Source: Bacteroidales bacterium UBA6192 (GTDB taxonomy: Bacteria > Bacteroidota > Bacteroidia > Bacteroidales > F082). From it: a stretch of 64,000 bases of DNA. The number at the start of each line of letters is the position of its first letter. Within the stretch, counting starts at the first letter, position 1. The stretch covers positions 7,509 through 71,508 of the forward strand of contig DITE01000058.1 of NCBI GenBank assembly GCA_002422725.1, in the 5' to 3' direction. Both the position numbers and the translations under genes were made by a program. Below are positions 1 through 8,778 of the stretch, one piece after another. The notes under the pieces are model-generated. The model did no database searches and had not been told where the DNA came from. It saw only the letters and a list, made by a program, of their open reading frames with translations.

Positions 1-2
1 AA

Positions 3-1613
3 TACCTGGCTATACCATTTATCTCTCCTTTGATGCTTTTGTTGGTGCTTCGAATCACCGACCTGAAAGGAGGTTTGCTACGCCCCGGCCATTTTGCTTA
101 CCTGTTGGTCATTCCTATAGTAACCATGTTTCTTGCCGTAACAAATGAGTTCCATAATCTATATTATTCTGCTATTCAGTTTGTTGATAAGGGAAGCATT
201 AAGCTCCTCAACCTGTCGTTTGGGCCCTGGTACTATGTTCATGTAATATACTCCTATGTGCTTATCTTTTATGGCTTGTTTGTGCTGGTGCGCAAACTTT
301 TTTACCAGCATGCACTCTTCAGAAAGCAATTGCTTTTTTTGTTGCTGGCAGTTTCAATACCATTGATTGTTTTTTCAACCTATTTTTTGGGATTCATGCC
401 GGTCGATAACCTCGACCCAACACCTTTTGCATTTGCAGTTTCGGGTGTGGCCATGTCGATCTCCATCATGCGTTTCAGGATGCTCGACTTGATGCCCATA
501 GCCCGCGAACATGTGTTTCAAAGCATGGGCGATGGATTGGTGGTGATTGACAAAAAGCAAAGATTGGTCGACTGCAACCCCTATGCATTATCCATATTTA
601 ACTGGTCAAACCCTCCATATGGGACCAACGTAGGTGTTTTGTGGCGTGCTTATCCAGAGTTAATCAATTGTTTCATGAAGCAAGATGAAGGCACCTGTGA
701 GGTTTCGATCGAAATTAACGGAGAAACAAAAGTATTCCTCACTTCTGCTTCCGACATTAACAACCACAAGCACCAAAGGGTAGGAAAACTTATCGTTATT
801 CACGATATTACTCATCGATTCCTGCTTCAGCAAAAAGTTAGGTTGAATGAAGAAAAACTCCGGGTTCTGAACAATGAGAAGGATAAGTTGTTCTCGATAA
901 TCGGGCACGATCTGAAAGGCCCAATTTCGTCATTTATCAGCTTAACAGATATTTTTACCGACGAATCCTATGGTCTGACTGTGCCTGAAATGCAGGATAT
1001 GGCTGTTAAAATGAATGAATCAGCACGATCACTTTTTGGTTTGCTTGAGAACCTTTTACAGTGGTCGCGCATGCAACGCGAAGAAGTGATAGTAGATAAG
1101 GATATTGTGATTATCAAGCAGCTTTTCGAAAAGGCAATCAACCTGTTCAAGGAGCAAATCAGTGCAAAATCCCTCACCATAGTCGACAAACTTAGTTCCA
1201 GTCATAGTGTTTTTGCTGATGAAAATATGTTGTTCATGGTAATCCGCAATTTATTGTCCAATGCCATAAAATTCACACCAAGGAAAGGAGTAATCACAAT
1301 TGAAGGATATTGCCCTGAGGAACATCTTACAGGATTTATCGTATGCGATACAGGAATTGGGATACCAAAAACAATGCTGGATAGCTTATTTGTCTTTGAT
1401 GACAAAATCGGCCGACAAGGAACAGAAGGTGAGGCAAGTACAGGGCTCGGTCTGATACTTTGCAAAGAATTTGTCGAACGCAATCTGGGTCATATTGTTG
1501 TTGAAAGTGAAGTAGGAAAGGGGAGTTGCTTCAGGGTCGTGTTGCCCGGAGTCCCGATACCTGATGCAGATATTGACTCACAAAAACTGCCGCCAGATGA
1601 AAATCAAACTTAA
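3..1613 (+). CDS. membrane sensor histidine kinase, 5' end cut by window
   Basis: The reading frame is open to the first base (TAC CTG GCT at 3-11) with no stop, so the true start probably lies upstream; the first ATG in the window (33) falls inside a membrane region. The visible N-terminal part is several hydrophobic segments resembling the 7TM histidine-kinase sensor domain, with an N-E-F-H-N motif after one helix. A PAS-like domain follows (around MGDGLVVIDKKQRLVDCNP), then a short coiled linker and a HisKA/HATPase kinase: H box GHDLKGP with the phospho-His codon at 906-908, N box NLLSNAIKF, G1 DTGIGI and G2 GLGL. It should autophosphorylate at the membrane. It has no receiver or output domain of its own, and the two genes downstream are the obvious partners. 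Its kinase core closely resembles that of the gene at 4135-5319. The sensed signal is unknown. Confidence 0.85.
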   Translation, partial: YLAIPFISPLMLLLVLRITDLKGGLLRPGHFAYLLVIPIVTMFLAVTNEFHNLYYSAIQFVDKGSIKLLNLSFGPWYYVHVIYSYVLIFYGLFVLVRKLFYQHALFRKQLLFLLLAVSIPLIVFSTYFLGFMPVDNLDPTPFAFAVSGVAMSISIMRFRMLDLMPIAREHVFQSMGDGLVVIDKKQRLVDCNPYALSIFNWSNPPYGTNVGVLWRAYPELINCFMKQDEGTCEVSIEINGETKVFLTSASDINNHKHQRVGKLIVIHDITHRFLLQQKVRLNEEKLRVLNNEKDKLFSIIGHDLKGPISSFISLTDIFTDESYGLTVPEMQDMAVKMNESARSLFGLLENLLQWSRMQREEVIVDKDIVIIKQLFEKAINLFKEQISAKSLTIVDKLSSSHSVFADENMLFMVIRNLLSNAIKFTPRKGVITIEGYCPEEHLTGFIVCDTGIGIPKTMLDSLFVFDDKIGRQGTEGEASTGLGLILCKEFVERNLGHIVVESEVGKGSCFRVVLPGVPIPDADIDSQKLPPDENQT

Positions 1614-1667
1614 GCCATGTAAGCTGGCCTAAGCATATTAATATGATTACTAAATACAAATAGTTTA

Positions 1668-4124
1668 ATGGATCAACCCGACATGAATACTCATCGACTT
1701 AACAATAGTATGTTGGAGGAAATAGTGAACAGATTGCCTGCCTTTAGCTTCATGCACACCTACAATCCTGAAACTTCGCAAAGTGAGTTCAAGGCAGTTT
1801 ACGGAAAATGCGAATCCTTCGTCAACCTCTCTGCAGAGATGCTGATGAAAGATAGCAGATTGTTTTTTGCAGGAGTACACGAAGATGACAAAGAGAGTGT
1901 GCTCAACATTTTGTTCACAAGCGATTTGACCGAACTTTCCGGCACTTTTCGTTACCTCACTGACAAAAGTGGGCATCAATGGCTGAAGCTCAAAACAAGC
2001 AAGGCCATTGAGCAGGGGAATCGTGTGTGTTCAGTAGGTTTTATCAGCCTGCTTAGCGACAAAGAAATGTCGCTCCAACGCAGTGAAGAGGTGCTTGAAT
2101 CATTAAACACTTTATACAACTTAATTATCCAGTTTTCTTCGTTGCTTGCGCAGTCGGGCATTGATGAAATAGCCTCGGCAGTCAATACAACTTTGCGGCG
2201 CCTGGGCGAATATGCCGAAGTGGACAGGGTGTATATTTTTGACCATGTTGTTTCAACAGATGAGCTAAACAACACTTTTGAGTGGTGCAGCGAAGGCACA
2301 AATCCGGAAATAGAAAACCTGCAGGGTATCCCATTTTCGATGGTGCCTCGCTGGAAAGAGATTTTTGCCCAACAAGGTCATGTGTACATTCCCCGCGTTG
2401 CCGAGATTGACCCGCAATATCAGGTAGAGAAGGAAATTCTTGAACCCCAGGGGATAATTTCATTGCTGGCGCTACCCATGTATTATGGCGATAAGATGTT
2501 GGGCTTCATTGGTTTCGATTCGGTTAAAAACGAAAGAGTGTGGACAAACGAGCATATTGCCTTGCTCAGGCTGGCTGGTGAGATCATTGCCGGTGCATTG
2601 AACCGTGAAAAATATGAACGCAGCCTGATAAAGGCAATGCAATTGGCCGATGAAGCCAACAGAGCCAAGTCGGAGTTTCTGGCATCAATGAGCCACGAAA
2701 TCCGTACGCCAATGAATGCCATCCTAGGCTTTAGCGAAATACTACTGAATACAATAGAGGATGAAAAGAGCAAGAACTATCTCCAGGCCGTTCTGAGCAG
2801 TGGTAGCACCTTGCTTTCGCTAATCAATGATATCCTCGATCTGTCGAAAATCGAAACCGGCCAGATGGAAATCTCTCCCGAACCCATTTACATCAGCGTT
2901 GTGTTTGACGAAATCGCCCAGATATTTCAGTCAAAGGCAGCCGAGAAGAACCTTGCACTTCGGGTAATCCTTTCTGACGACTTTCCCAAAGTACTTGTGA
3001 TGGATGATGTGAGGCTCCGGCAAATTCTATTTAACCTTGTGGGCAATGCGATAAAATTTACACATAGGGGCGAAGTCGTAATCTATGGACAATTTCACAA
3101 ATCGCCGGGTCTCGACAACCATATCGACATAACCATCATTGTTAAAGATACCGGAATAGGCATTGACCCCGGAAACCATGAGTCGGTTTTCAGGTCATTT
3201 TACCAGGTGGAGAGCGACAGTACACGGAAATATGATGGCACGGGGCTTGGTCTGGCAATCGTTCATAAACTCGTAAACATGATGGGGGGCAAAATCCACC
3301 TCGAAAGTCAGTTGGGTCAGGGTAGTACTTTCTTTATTCACCTATACGGCGTCGAGGTCTCTTCTGTTGATACCGAGCCCGAATCCTTGTATGACTGGAA
3401 AGGTAAAATCGTTGATTTCGCCCCGGCAACAATTCTTGTTGTTGATGATATTGAGTTTAACCGCGAATTGGTGAAGAGTTATTTTCTGGAGTATGGCAAC
3501 ATTAGGCTTCTGGAAGCCCGGAGTGGGCGTGAAGGGGTGGAAATGACCCGTATACATCAACCTGACCTCGTCCTCATGGATCTCAGGATGCCCGAGATGA
3601 ATGGCTACCAGGCTACAGAAATCCTTATCAATTCGCCCGAAACCGAACATATACCTGTTATTGCATTTACTGCTTCATCGATGAAACACGATGAAGCCAA
3701 CATCAGGAAACTTTTTGCCGATTACCTGCGTAAACCCATTAGCCGAAATGAATTGATCAACTGTTTAACAAGGTTCTTAGCCTATGAAATAAAGTCACAG
3801 GTAATGCCGGATAATCATGTTGTGAATTTCTCAGAACTTTCTGAACTCAAAACAAAACAAATCAAAGCCTTTGTCAATGAGTTTAATAACCAGCTTGAAC
3901 CCAAATTATCTGCATTGAAAAGCTTTCTTGATGTTGAACTGCTTTTGAGCTTCCTGAGCGAGCTGGAGTTTGTCTGCCGTCAATATGCAGTGAAGGAATT
4001 TGATGATCTGATCAAAAAACTCTATCTTGATGCTGAACAATTTGATTTTGAAAATTATAACCGCCATATTCTGATGTTGTCGGCCGGAATCGACCAACTT
4101 ATTCAAAGGAATAGAATGAAATGA
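1668..4124 (+). CDS. hybrid sensor kinase (PAS-GAF-HisKA-HATPase-receiver)
   Basis: This is an 818-residue soluble hybrid kinase; no signal peptide or membrane helix is seen. Residues 1-130 are PAS-like, about 150-315 GAF-like (sensor), and about 330-560 HisKA/HATPase with the phospho-His in SMSHEIRTPMN (His343), N box NLVGNAIKFT, G1 DTGIGI and G2 GTGLGLAI. A receiver at about 585-700 has acidic pocket VVDD, phospho-acceptor Asp638 in VLMDLRMPEM and Lys in YLRKPI. The last ~110 residues have the helical look and length of an Hpt domain but no recognisable HxxKG phospho-His motif. The gene lies 54 bases after the membrane kinase and 10 bases before the receiver-kinase, so all three are probably co-transcribed. 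An ATG at 1683 is an alternative start. The role is inferred as a phosphorelay intermediate; ligand and output are unknown. Confidence 0.88.
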   Translation: MDQPDMNTHRLNNSMLEEIVNRLPAFSFMHTYNPETSQSEFKAVYGKCESFVNLSAEMLMKDSRLFFAGVHEDDKESVLNILFTSDLTELSGTFRYLTDKSGHQWLKLKTSKAIEQGNRVCSVGFISLLSDKEMSLQRSEEVLESLNTLYNLIIQFSSLLAQSGIDEIASAVNTTLRRLGEYAEVDRVYIFDHVVSTDELNNTFEWCSEGTNPEIENLQGIPFSMVPRWKEIFAQQGHVYIPRVAEIDPQYQVEKEILEPQGIISLLALPMYYGDKMLGFIGFDSVKNERVWTNEHIALLRLAGEIIAGALNREKYERSLIKAMQLADEANRAKSEFLASMSHEIRTPMNAILGFSEILLNTIEDEKSKNYLQAVLSSGSTLLSLINDILDLSKIETGQMEISPEPIYISVVFDEIAQIFQSKAAEKNLALRVILSDDFPKVLVMDDVRLRQILFNLVGNAIKFTHRGEVVIYGQFHKSPGLDNHIDITIIVKDTGIGIDPGNHESVFRSFYQVESDSTRKYDGTGLGLAIVHKLVNMMGGKIHLESQLGQGSTFFIHLYGVEVSSVDTEPESLYDWKGKIVDFAPATILVVDDIEFNRELVKSYFLEYGNIRLLEARSGREGVEMTRIHQPDLVLMDLRMPEMNGYQATEILINSPETEHIPVIAFTASSMKHDEANIRKLFADYLRKPISRNELINCLTRFLAYEIKSQVMPDNHVVNFSELSELKTKQIKAFVNEFNNQLEPKLSALKSFLDVELLLSFLSELEFVCRQYAVKEFDDLIKKLYLDAEQFDFENYNRHILMLSAGIDQLIQRNRMK

Positions 4125-4134
4125 AAAAGAAACC

Positions 4135-5319
4135 ATGACAGAACAAAATTCAAACAGTTTTAATATTCTGGTTGTCGATGATAACCCACGAAACCTTCAG
4201 GTTATCTCCACCCTTTTATCGGCCAATGGTTACAAAACTGCTGTGGTCAACTCAGGTACAAATGCACTAAAATACATGGAGATGCGTGAACCTGACCTGA
4301 TCCTTCTCGACATCATGATGCCCGAGATGAGCGGTTATGAGGTGTGCACAATTATCAAGGAGGATGAGCGTTACAAAGAGATCCCGGTAATTTTTCTGAC
4401 TGCCAAATCCGAATTATCCGACATCATAATGGGCTTCAAACTGGGAGCCGTAGACTACATCACCAAACCATTCCGGATCGAGGAAGTGCTTGTAAGGGTG
4501 AGAACACATCTCGAGCTGCGCGAATCGCGTAAACAACTCCTCCTTAAAAACATGCAGCTTGAATCGCTCAATAAGGAGTTGACGCTGTCACAAGAACAAA
4601 TCAGAGAAGACGCCTTAAGGTTAAAACAATTGGTGAACGAAAAAAATCAGCTTTTCTCCATCATTGCCCATGACCTTAGAGGGCCAATTAACTCGTTCAT
4701 TTCGCTTACCCGTCTTTTAGCCGATGAGGCTGCAGGTATATCACCTGAACTGATTATGGAGCTTTCGGCTGATATGCACCAATCTGCAAGTTCGCTTCAC
4801 GAACTACTCGAAAACCTCTTGTCATGGTCGCTCATGCAACGCGATGAGGTAAGAATGAATCAGGAAGATATCTTTTTGAAACCACTTATTGATAGTGTAT
4901 TGGAGTTGCTTAAGGAAAAATTTGTTACCAAGAATATCCTTATAACCAATACCATACCCCCTAATTTAGCAGTGAAGGGCGATTGGAACATGGTTTCAAC
5001 TGTTGCCCGCAACCTGATTACCAATGCGGTTAAGTTTACTCCTCAGGGAGGCGAAGTAAGCCTGTCAGGTATACAGGATGGTAATGGGATGGTCATCATT
5101 ACTGTTCAAGATACAGGTATTGGTATGTCGGCTGAGTTGATCGGGCGTCTTTTTCAGTTTGATAAGCGCACATCGCGTCCTGGCACTGATGGTGAACCAA
5201 GCTCGGGTTTGGGTCTTATGCTTTGCAAAGAGTTCATCGAGCGAAATGGGGGTCAGCTCAAAATTCGAAGTCAGGAGAATGTTGGCAGTGTGTTTGAGTT
5301 TACGCTCCCGGAAGCCTGA
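4135..5319 (+). CDS. response regulator-histidine kinase (REC-HisKA-HATPase)
   Basis: The 394-residue protein starts with a receiver (residues about 8-125: VVDD, phospho-acceptor Asp59 in LLDIMMPEM, Lys in YITKPF). A coiled linker and a kinase follow, with H box IAHDLRGP (His179), N box NLITNAVKFT, G1 DTGIGM and G2 GLGLML. It has no DNA-binding domain, so phosphorylation of the receiver probably gates the kinase. The ATP-lid region around GTDGEPSSGLGL is nearly the same as GTEGEASTGLGL in the membrane kinase at 3-1613, suggesting duplication within the locus. It starts 10 bases after the hybrid kinase and is the last gene of this three-gene set; the next gene is on the opposite strand. Domain calls are firm, the pathway is not. 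Confidence 0.88.
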   Translation: MTEQNSNSFNILVVDDNPRNLQVISTLLSANGYKTAVVNSGTNALKYMEMREPDLILLDIMMPEMSGYEVCTIIKEDERYKEIPVIFLTAKSELSDIIMGFKLGAVDYITKPFRIEEVLVRVRTHLELRESRKQLLLKNMQLESLNKELTLSQEQIREDALRLKQLVNEKNQLFSIIAHDLRGPINSFISLTRLLADEAAGISPELIMELSADMHQSASSLHELLENLLSWSLMQRDEVRMNQEDIFLKPLIDSVLELLKEKFVTKNILITNTIPPNLAVKGDWNMVSTVARNLITNAVKFTPQGGEVSLSGIQDGNGMVIITVQDTGIGMSAELIGRLFQFDKRTSRPGTDGEPSSGLGLMLCKEFIERNGGQLKIRSQENVGSVFEFTLPEA

Positions 5320-5338
5320 ACATTTGATGCTCCATAGG

Positions 5339-6151
5339 TTACAATTCCAGCATTAAATCCGAAAACAGCCGGGTTAAGTCCTTTTCGGCCTTTGAAGCGT
5401 TTGACAGCAAGATGTCGATCGACAGAGGCTCCAGTTTGTCGGGGTTGCAGATATCGGTAACCACCGATATTCCTGCTACCGGAAGCGACATATGGTTGGC
5501 AACAATCACTTCGGGCACTGTTGACATGCCCACAACATCGGCTCCTGCCATGCGCAAAAACCGATATTCGGCGCGCGTTTCGAGGCTTGGCCCAATCCAC
5601 GCAGCGTATACACCTTCGTGCAGCCTAATCTTATGTTTTAGTGCGATGTCTTTCAGTTTATCATTAATCAGAGGGCTATACGGGCAGCTCATGTCGGGAA
5701 ACCGAGGCCCCATTTCGTTCAAATTTGGCCCAACCAATGGATTAGTAGGCAGGAAGTTGATATGATCATTGATCAGCATCAGCGACGCAGCCTCATACCC
5801 AAGATTAAGTGCTCCACAAGCATTGGAAACCAGCAATTCGTTAATGCCCAGCATCTTCATCACCCTGATAGGAAAAGTAATCTGCTGCATCGTGTATCCC
5901 TCGTAAAAATGAAACCTACCGCTCATGACAACAACCTGCCTGCCGTTCAATTTTCCAAAAATCAAGTAGCCTTTATGCGATTCTACGGTAGATTCGACAA
6001 AATGGGGTATGTCGGCATACAATACTTCTTTCTCTATATCTATTTGATGGACAAGATTTCCAAGTCCTGTTCCAAGAATAATGCCCGTTTGTGGTTGGGT
6101 AAGTTTTAGCGACTCGAGATACCGAAAAGCTTCCTGTAATTGGCTGTACAT
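5339..6151 (-). CDS. purine nucleoside phosphorylase I
   Basis: The 270-residue protein is of the trimeric PNP class, which splits purine (deoxy)nucleosides with phosphate into free base and pentose-1-phosphate for purine salvage. Motifs in order: GTGLG phosphate loop near residue 28, GRFHFYEGY with the phosphate-binding His, NACGALN, GPSLETRAEYR with the base-binding Glu, and GADVVGMSTVPEVI. At the position where the human enzyme has Asn243 (T-N), this protein has T-D (Asp233), as in adenine-specific MTAP-like enzymes, so the base preference may include 6-aminopurines. It stands alone, convergent with the kinase genes and divergent from msrB. A possible -7 box (TACTTTCG on the minus strand) lies at 6168-6175. 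Confidence 0.9.
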   Translation of the reverse strand: MYSQLQEAFRYLESLKLTQPQTGIILGTGLGNLVHQIDIEKEVLYADIPHFVESTVESHKGYLIFGKLNGRQVVVMSGRFHFYEGYTMQQITFPIRVMKMLGINELLVSNACGALNLGYEAASLMLINDHINFLPTNPLVGPNLNEMGPRFPDMSCPYSPLINDKLKDIALKHKIRLHEGVYAAWIGPSLETRAEYRFLRMAGADVVGMSTVPEVIVANHMSLPVAGISVVTDICNPDKLEPLSIDILLSNASKAEKDLTRLFSDLMLEL

Positions 6152-6167
6152 GATGTCGAATTTTTCA

Positions 6168-6175
6168 CGAAAGTA
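6168..6175 (-). promoter_or_regulatory. putative -7 box of the nucleoside phosphorylase gene
   Basis: On the minus strand this reads TACTTTCG, one mismatch from the Bacteroidota -7 consensus TAnnTTTG, 16 bases before the ATG. No good -33 TTG is seen at the usual spacing. Confidence 0.35.
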
Positions 6176-6197
6176 AGGAATTGTATAAATCAGGGCT

Positions 6198-6205
6198 TAG
6201 GTTTG
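6198..6205 (+). promoter_or_regulatory. putative -7 box of msrB
   Basis: TAGGTTTG matches TAnnTTTG exactly and lies 57 bases before the msrB start, in the divergent region shared with the phosphorylase gene. A -33 box at the expected distance is not evident. Confidence 0.4.
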
Positions 6206-6262
6206 TGTCGTTTTGCAACAATTTGTGCAATTGGTTGTTATTTAAATGTAAAATGATGTTTT

Positions 6263-6784
6263 ATGAAATATGTCCAATTAATTTATTTGCTTTGTTTTAC
6301 ATTTTTTGTGTCACATCAAGCATTTGCGCAAGTCAATGTCGATGTGAAAAAGTCAGATGATAACTTCCAGATACCTGAAAATATGATCGTGAAAATTGTG
6401 AAAAGTGAAGCCGAATGGCTCAAAGAGCTTGGAGAAGAGCGATACCGCGTGCTCCGTCAATGTAGCACTGAACCTCCATTTACAGGAAAGTATTACAAGC
6501 ATAAGGAAAAGGGCGTCTATCTCTGTTCGGGATGCGGAAATGATTTGTTTGCCTCCGACACCAAGTACGAATCCGGATCGGGTTGGCCCAGTTTTTTCGC
6601 TGCTCTTGACAAGACGAAAATAAAGGAAATAGCCGATACAAGCTATGGGATGGTACGCACAGAAATCAAATGTGCCTCCTGTGATGGTCATCTCGGCCAT
6701 GTGTTCAATGATGGGCCAAAGCCCACAGGGTTAAGGTATTGTGTTAATTCAGCTTCCCTGGAATTTAGAAAGAAAGAAGAATAG
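6263..6784 (+). CDS. msrB: secreted peptide-methionine (R)-S-oxide reductase
   Basis: The 173-residue MsrB reduces methionine-R-sulfoxide in damaged proteins. The N-terminus (MKYVQLIYLLCFTFFVSHQ then AFAQ) is a signal peptide, so the enzyme acts outside the cytoplasm; its electron donor there is not visible in the window. The fold is complete: ELGEERYRVLRQCSTEPPF, a four-cysteine zinc site from CSGCG and CASCDGHLGHVF, GSGWPSF, and the catalytic cysteine in RYCVNSASLEF near the C-terminus. No MsrA domain is fused. It is monocistronic, converging with the symporter gene that ends 10 bases beyond it. Confidence 0.93.
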   Translation: MKYVQLIYLLCFTFFVSHQAFAQVNVDVKKSDDNFQIPENMIVKIVKSEAEWLKELGEERYRVLRQCSTEPPFTGKYYKHKEKGVYLCSGCGNDLFASDTKYESGSGWPSFFAALDKTKIKEIADTSYGMVRTEIKCASCDGHLGHVFNDGPKPTGLRYCVNSASLEFRKKEE

Positions 6785-6793
6785 CCGCATTGT

Positions 6794-8455
6794 TTACAAT
6801 ATCTTTCTCTTTTGCCAGTAAACTTTTAGGTCACGCTTTATTTCAGGTGCCAGAAAAAACAATCCAAGCAGGTTAGGAAAAGCCATGCACAGTACCATCA
6901 TGTCGGAGAAATCCATGACTGGGCCAAGGCTTGAGGATGTCCCGATGACAATACAAATGAGAAAGAAAACATTAAAAATCTGATTGGTAACCATTCTCGA
7001 GCCAAAATATTTTTCGCCAAACCAGCCAAACAGAAAGTCAAATCCTTTCATACCATAATACGACCAGGAGATCATGGTGCTGAATGCAAACAATGTAACT
7101 GCTGCAAGCAAAACATATGGAAACCATGAAAACACTGAGGCATAGGCAGCCGAAGTAAGCTGAACTCCCTGAATTCCTTCATAATCGCGATAGATCCCTG
7201 AATAAATGATAACCAGTGCTGTCATGGTGCAAATAACCACGGTATCGATAAATGGTTCGAGCAAAGCAACAATGCCTTCGCTAACCGGCTCGTTTGTGCG
7301 GGCAGCAGCATGAGCAATGGATGCTGAACCCACGCCCGCCTCGTTGGAAAATGCACCTCGCTGAAAGCCAAAGATCAGGACGCCTATGAAACCTCCCCTC
7401 AATGCCTCAGCCGAAAATGCCCCATCCCAGATCAAACTGAATACATGCCCGGTCTCCTGTATATTCATGATAATAATGATCATCGAGGCAGTTACATAAA
7501 TAAGTGCCATAACCGGAACAATGCGCGAGCTTACCCTGGCGATGCTTTTAATTCCCCCAATAATTACCAGCCCAACCAATAAGGCCAATACTATTCCATA
7601 CCAAAAGCCAAAATCTTGAATCTCAGGAAAAAAGGCTGCGAACTGTTCAAATGCCTGATTGGCCTGCAACATATTGCCTCCACCCACAGAACCCCCTATC
7701 GCCATCACCGAAAATAAGACAGCCAATACCCAGCCCAACTTCTTGAAGCCCAGCTTTGCCAGGCCATCGCGCAGGTAGTACATGGCGCCTCCCGACACCT
7801 TTCCGTTTGCGTCAATGCGCCGGTACTTCAGCCCGAGACTGCATTCGCTGAATTTTAACGACATACCCAGCAAGCCAGCCATAATCATCCAAAGGGTGGC
7901 TCCAGGTCCTCCAATGGAAATAGCTATCGCCACTCCTGCTATGTTTCCAAGCCCAACGGTTGCCGAGAGGGCTGTCGTCAATGCCTGGAAATGGCTTAAC
8001 TCGCCCTTATTGTCGGGTTTGTCGTGCTTTCCGGATATCAATCCAATGGCATGACGGAAAGCCCTGATGTTGATAAATCTTAAGTAAACAGTGAAGAAAA
8101 CACCACCAGCCATCAACCACAATACAATTAATTTTAATGGTGCCTTAACCGGTTTGCCATCTTTCTGCACCAGCGCATTTCCCGAAGCATCATACACTTG
8201 CTGGTCATAGATGCCCATAGCGTGAAATGGGTCCCAAAACAGTACTTTTGAAAGCCCTTCAACAAATGGAGTGAACAGTGCATTAATCTTTTCGGTGATT
8301 GAATTATTTACTGTATCAGATAGATATACAGCATTTTCTGACGATGGTTCGGAATGAGATTGTTTTTCGTTGGCTACCAGCATCTGGGGCAGCACCATTA
8401 AGGCAAATATGATAAAAAGAGCCGTTCGACAAAACAGTTTACCGCAAGCTTGCAT
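6794..8455 (-). CDS. AGCS-family sodium/amino acid symporter (first copy)
   Basis: This 553-residue multi-pass protein belongs to the alanine or glycine:cation symporter family, which takes up small amino acids with Na+. Family hallmarks: LTTALSATVGLGNIAGVAIAI, GGPGATLWM, FSECSLGLKYR, SNEAGVGSASIAHAAA and EPFIDTVVICTMTA. The N-terminus is longer than in the second copy: a signal-like hydrophobic stretch, a polar stretch, then a segment with VYDASGNALVQKDGKPV before the first core helix. This extension accounts for most of the length difference from the 463-residue neighbour. Substrate (alanine, glycine or another) cannot be read from sequence. Gene order and strand match the second symporter, but a 323-base spacer separates them, so co-transcription is uncertain. 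Confidence 0.9.
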   Translation of the reverse strand: MQACGKLFCRTALFIIFALMVLPQMLVANEKQSHSEPSSENAVYLSDTVNNSITEKINALFTPFVEGLSKVLFWDPFHAMGIYDQQVYDASGNALVQKDGKPVKAPLKLIVLWLMAGGVFFTVYLRFINIRAFRHAIGLISGKHDKPDNKGELSHFQALTTALSATVGLGNIAGVAIAISIGGPGATLWMIMAGLLGMSLKFSECSLGLKYRRIDANGKVSGGAMYYLRDGLAKLGFKKLGWVLAVLFSVMAIGGSVGGGNMLQANQAFEQFAAFFPEIQDFGFWYGIVLALLVGLVIIGGIKSIARVSSRIVPVMALIYVTASMIIIIMNIQETGHVFSLIWDGAFSAEALRGGFIGVLIFGFQRGAFSNEAGVGSASIAHAAARTNEPVSEGIVALLEPFIDTVVICTMTALVIIYSGIYRDYEGIQGVQLTSAAYASVFSWFPYVLLAAVTLFAFSTMISWSYYGMKGFDFLFGWFGEKYFGSRMVTNQIFNVFFLICIVIGTSSSLGPVMDFSDMMVLCMAFPNLLGLFFLAPEIKRDLKVYWQKRKIL

Positions 8456-8708
8456 AAAGTCGATTTGTTAGATTTTTATTGTTGTGTAAACCTACAAAAA
8501 ACAATCAATACTTTACCGATTATTCAATTTCTGGCAAGAATAATTGGCTGATTTATCCAATGAATACTAATACTCTAACAAGAAAAACCTGTTTTAATCA
8601 CAGTGTTTACTGTTTTTTGATTGTCATGCAATTCCAGGCTCAACGAGTAGGGATGTTCATAGCTAAACCAATTCTGAAAAGGTAATATCCGGTTAAGGTT
8701 TATTGTGA

Positions 8709-8777
8709 GGCTTATTCGGGATCGATAACTGATTGAGGAAAATAGATTCACTCAGGTTGATCAAACCCGAACAAGCC
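8709..8777 (-). repeat. long inverted repeat, possible terminator, in a 323-base spacer
   Basis: The arms GGCTTATTCGGG (8709-8720) and CCCGAACAAGCC (8766-8777) pair at 11 of 12 positions around 45 bases, and the inside can pair further (GATC and CTGA/TGAG segments). It sits directly after the stop of the second symporter gene on the minus strand, so it could end or stabilise that transcript; there is no clear U-tract. The rest of the 8456-8778 spacer shows no credible gene. A weak -7-like TAGGTTTA (minus strand, around 8485-8492) may serve the first symporter. Confidence 0.4.
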
Positions 8778-8778
8778 T

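Noticed and set aside
8479..8685. 68-codon plus-strand frame in the symporter spacer
   Set aside because: Composition and lack of ribosome-binding site or domain suggest a chance open frame.
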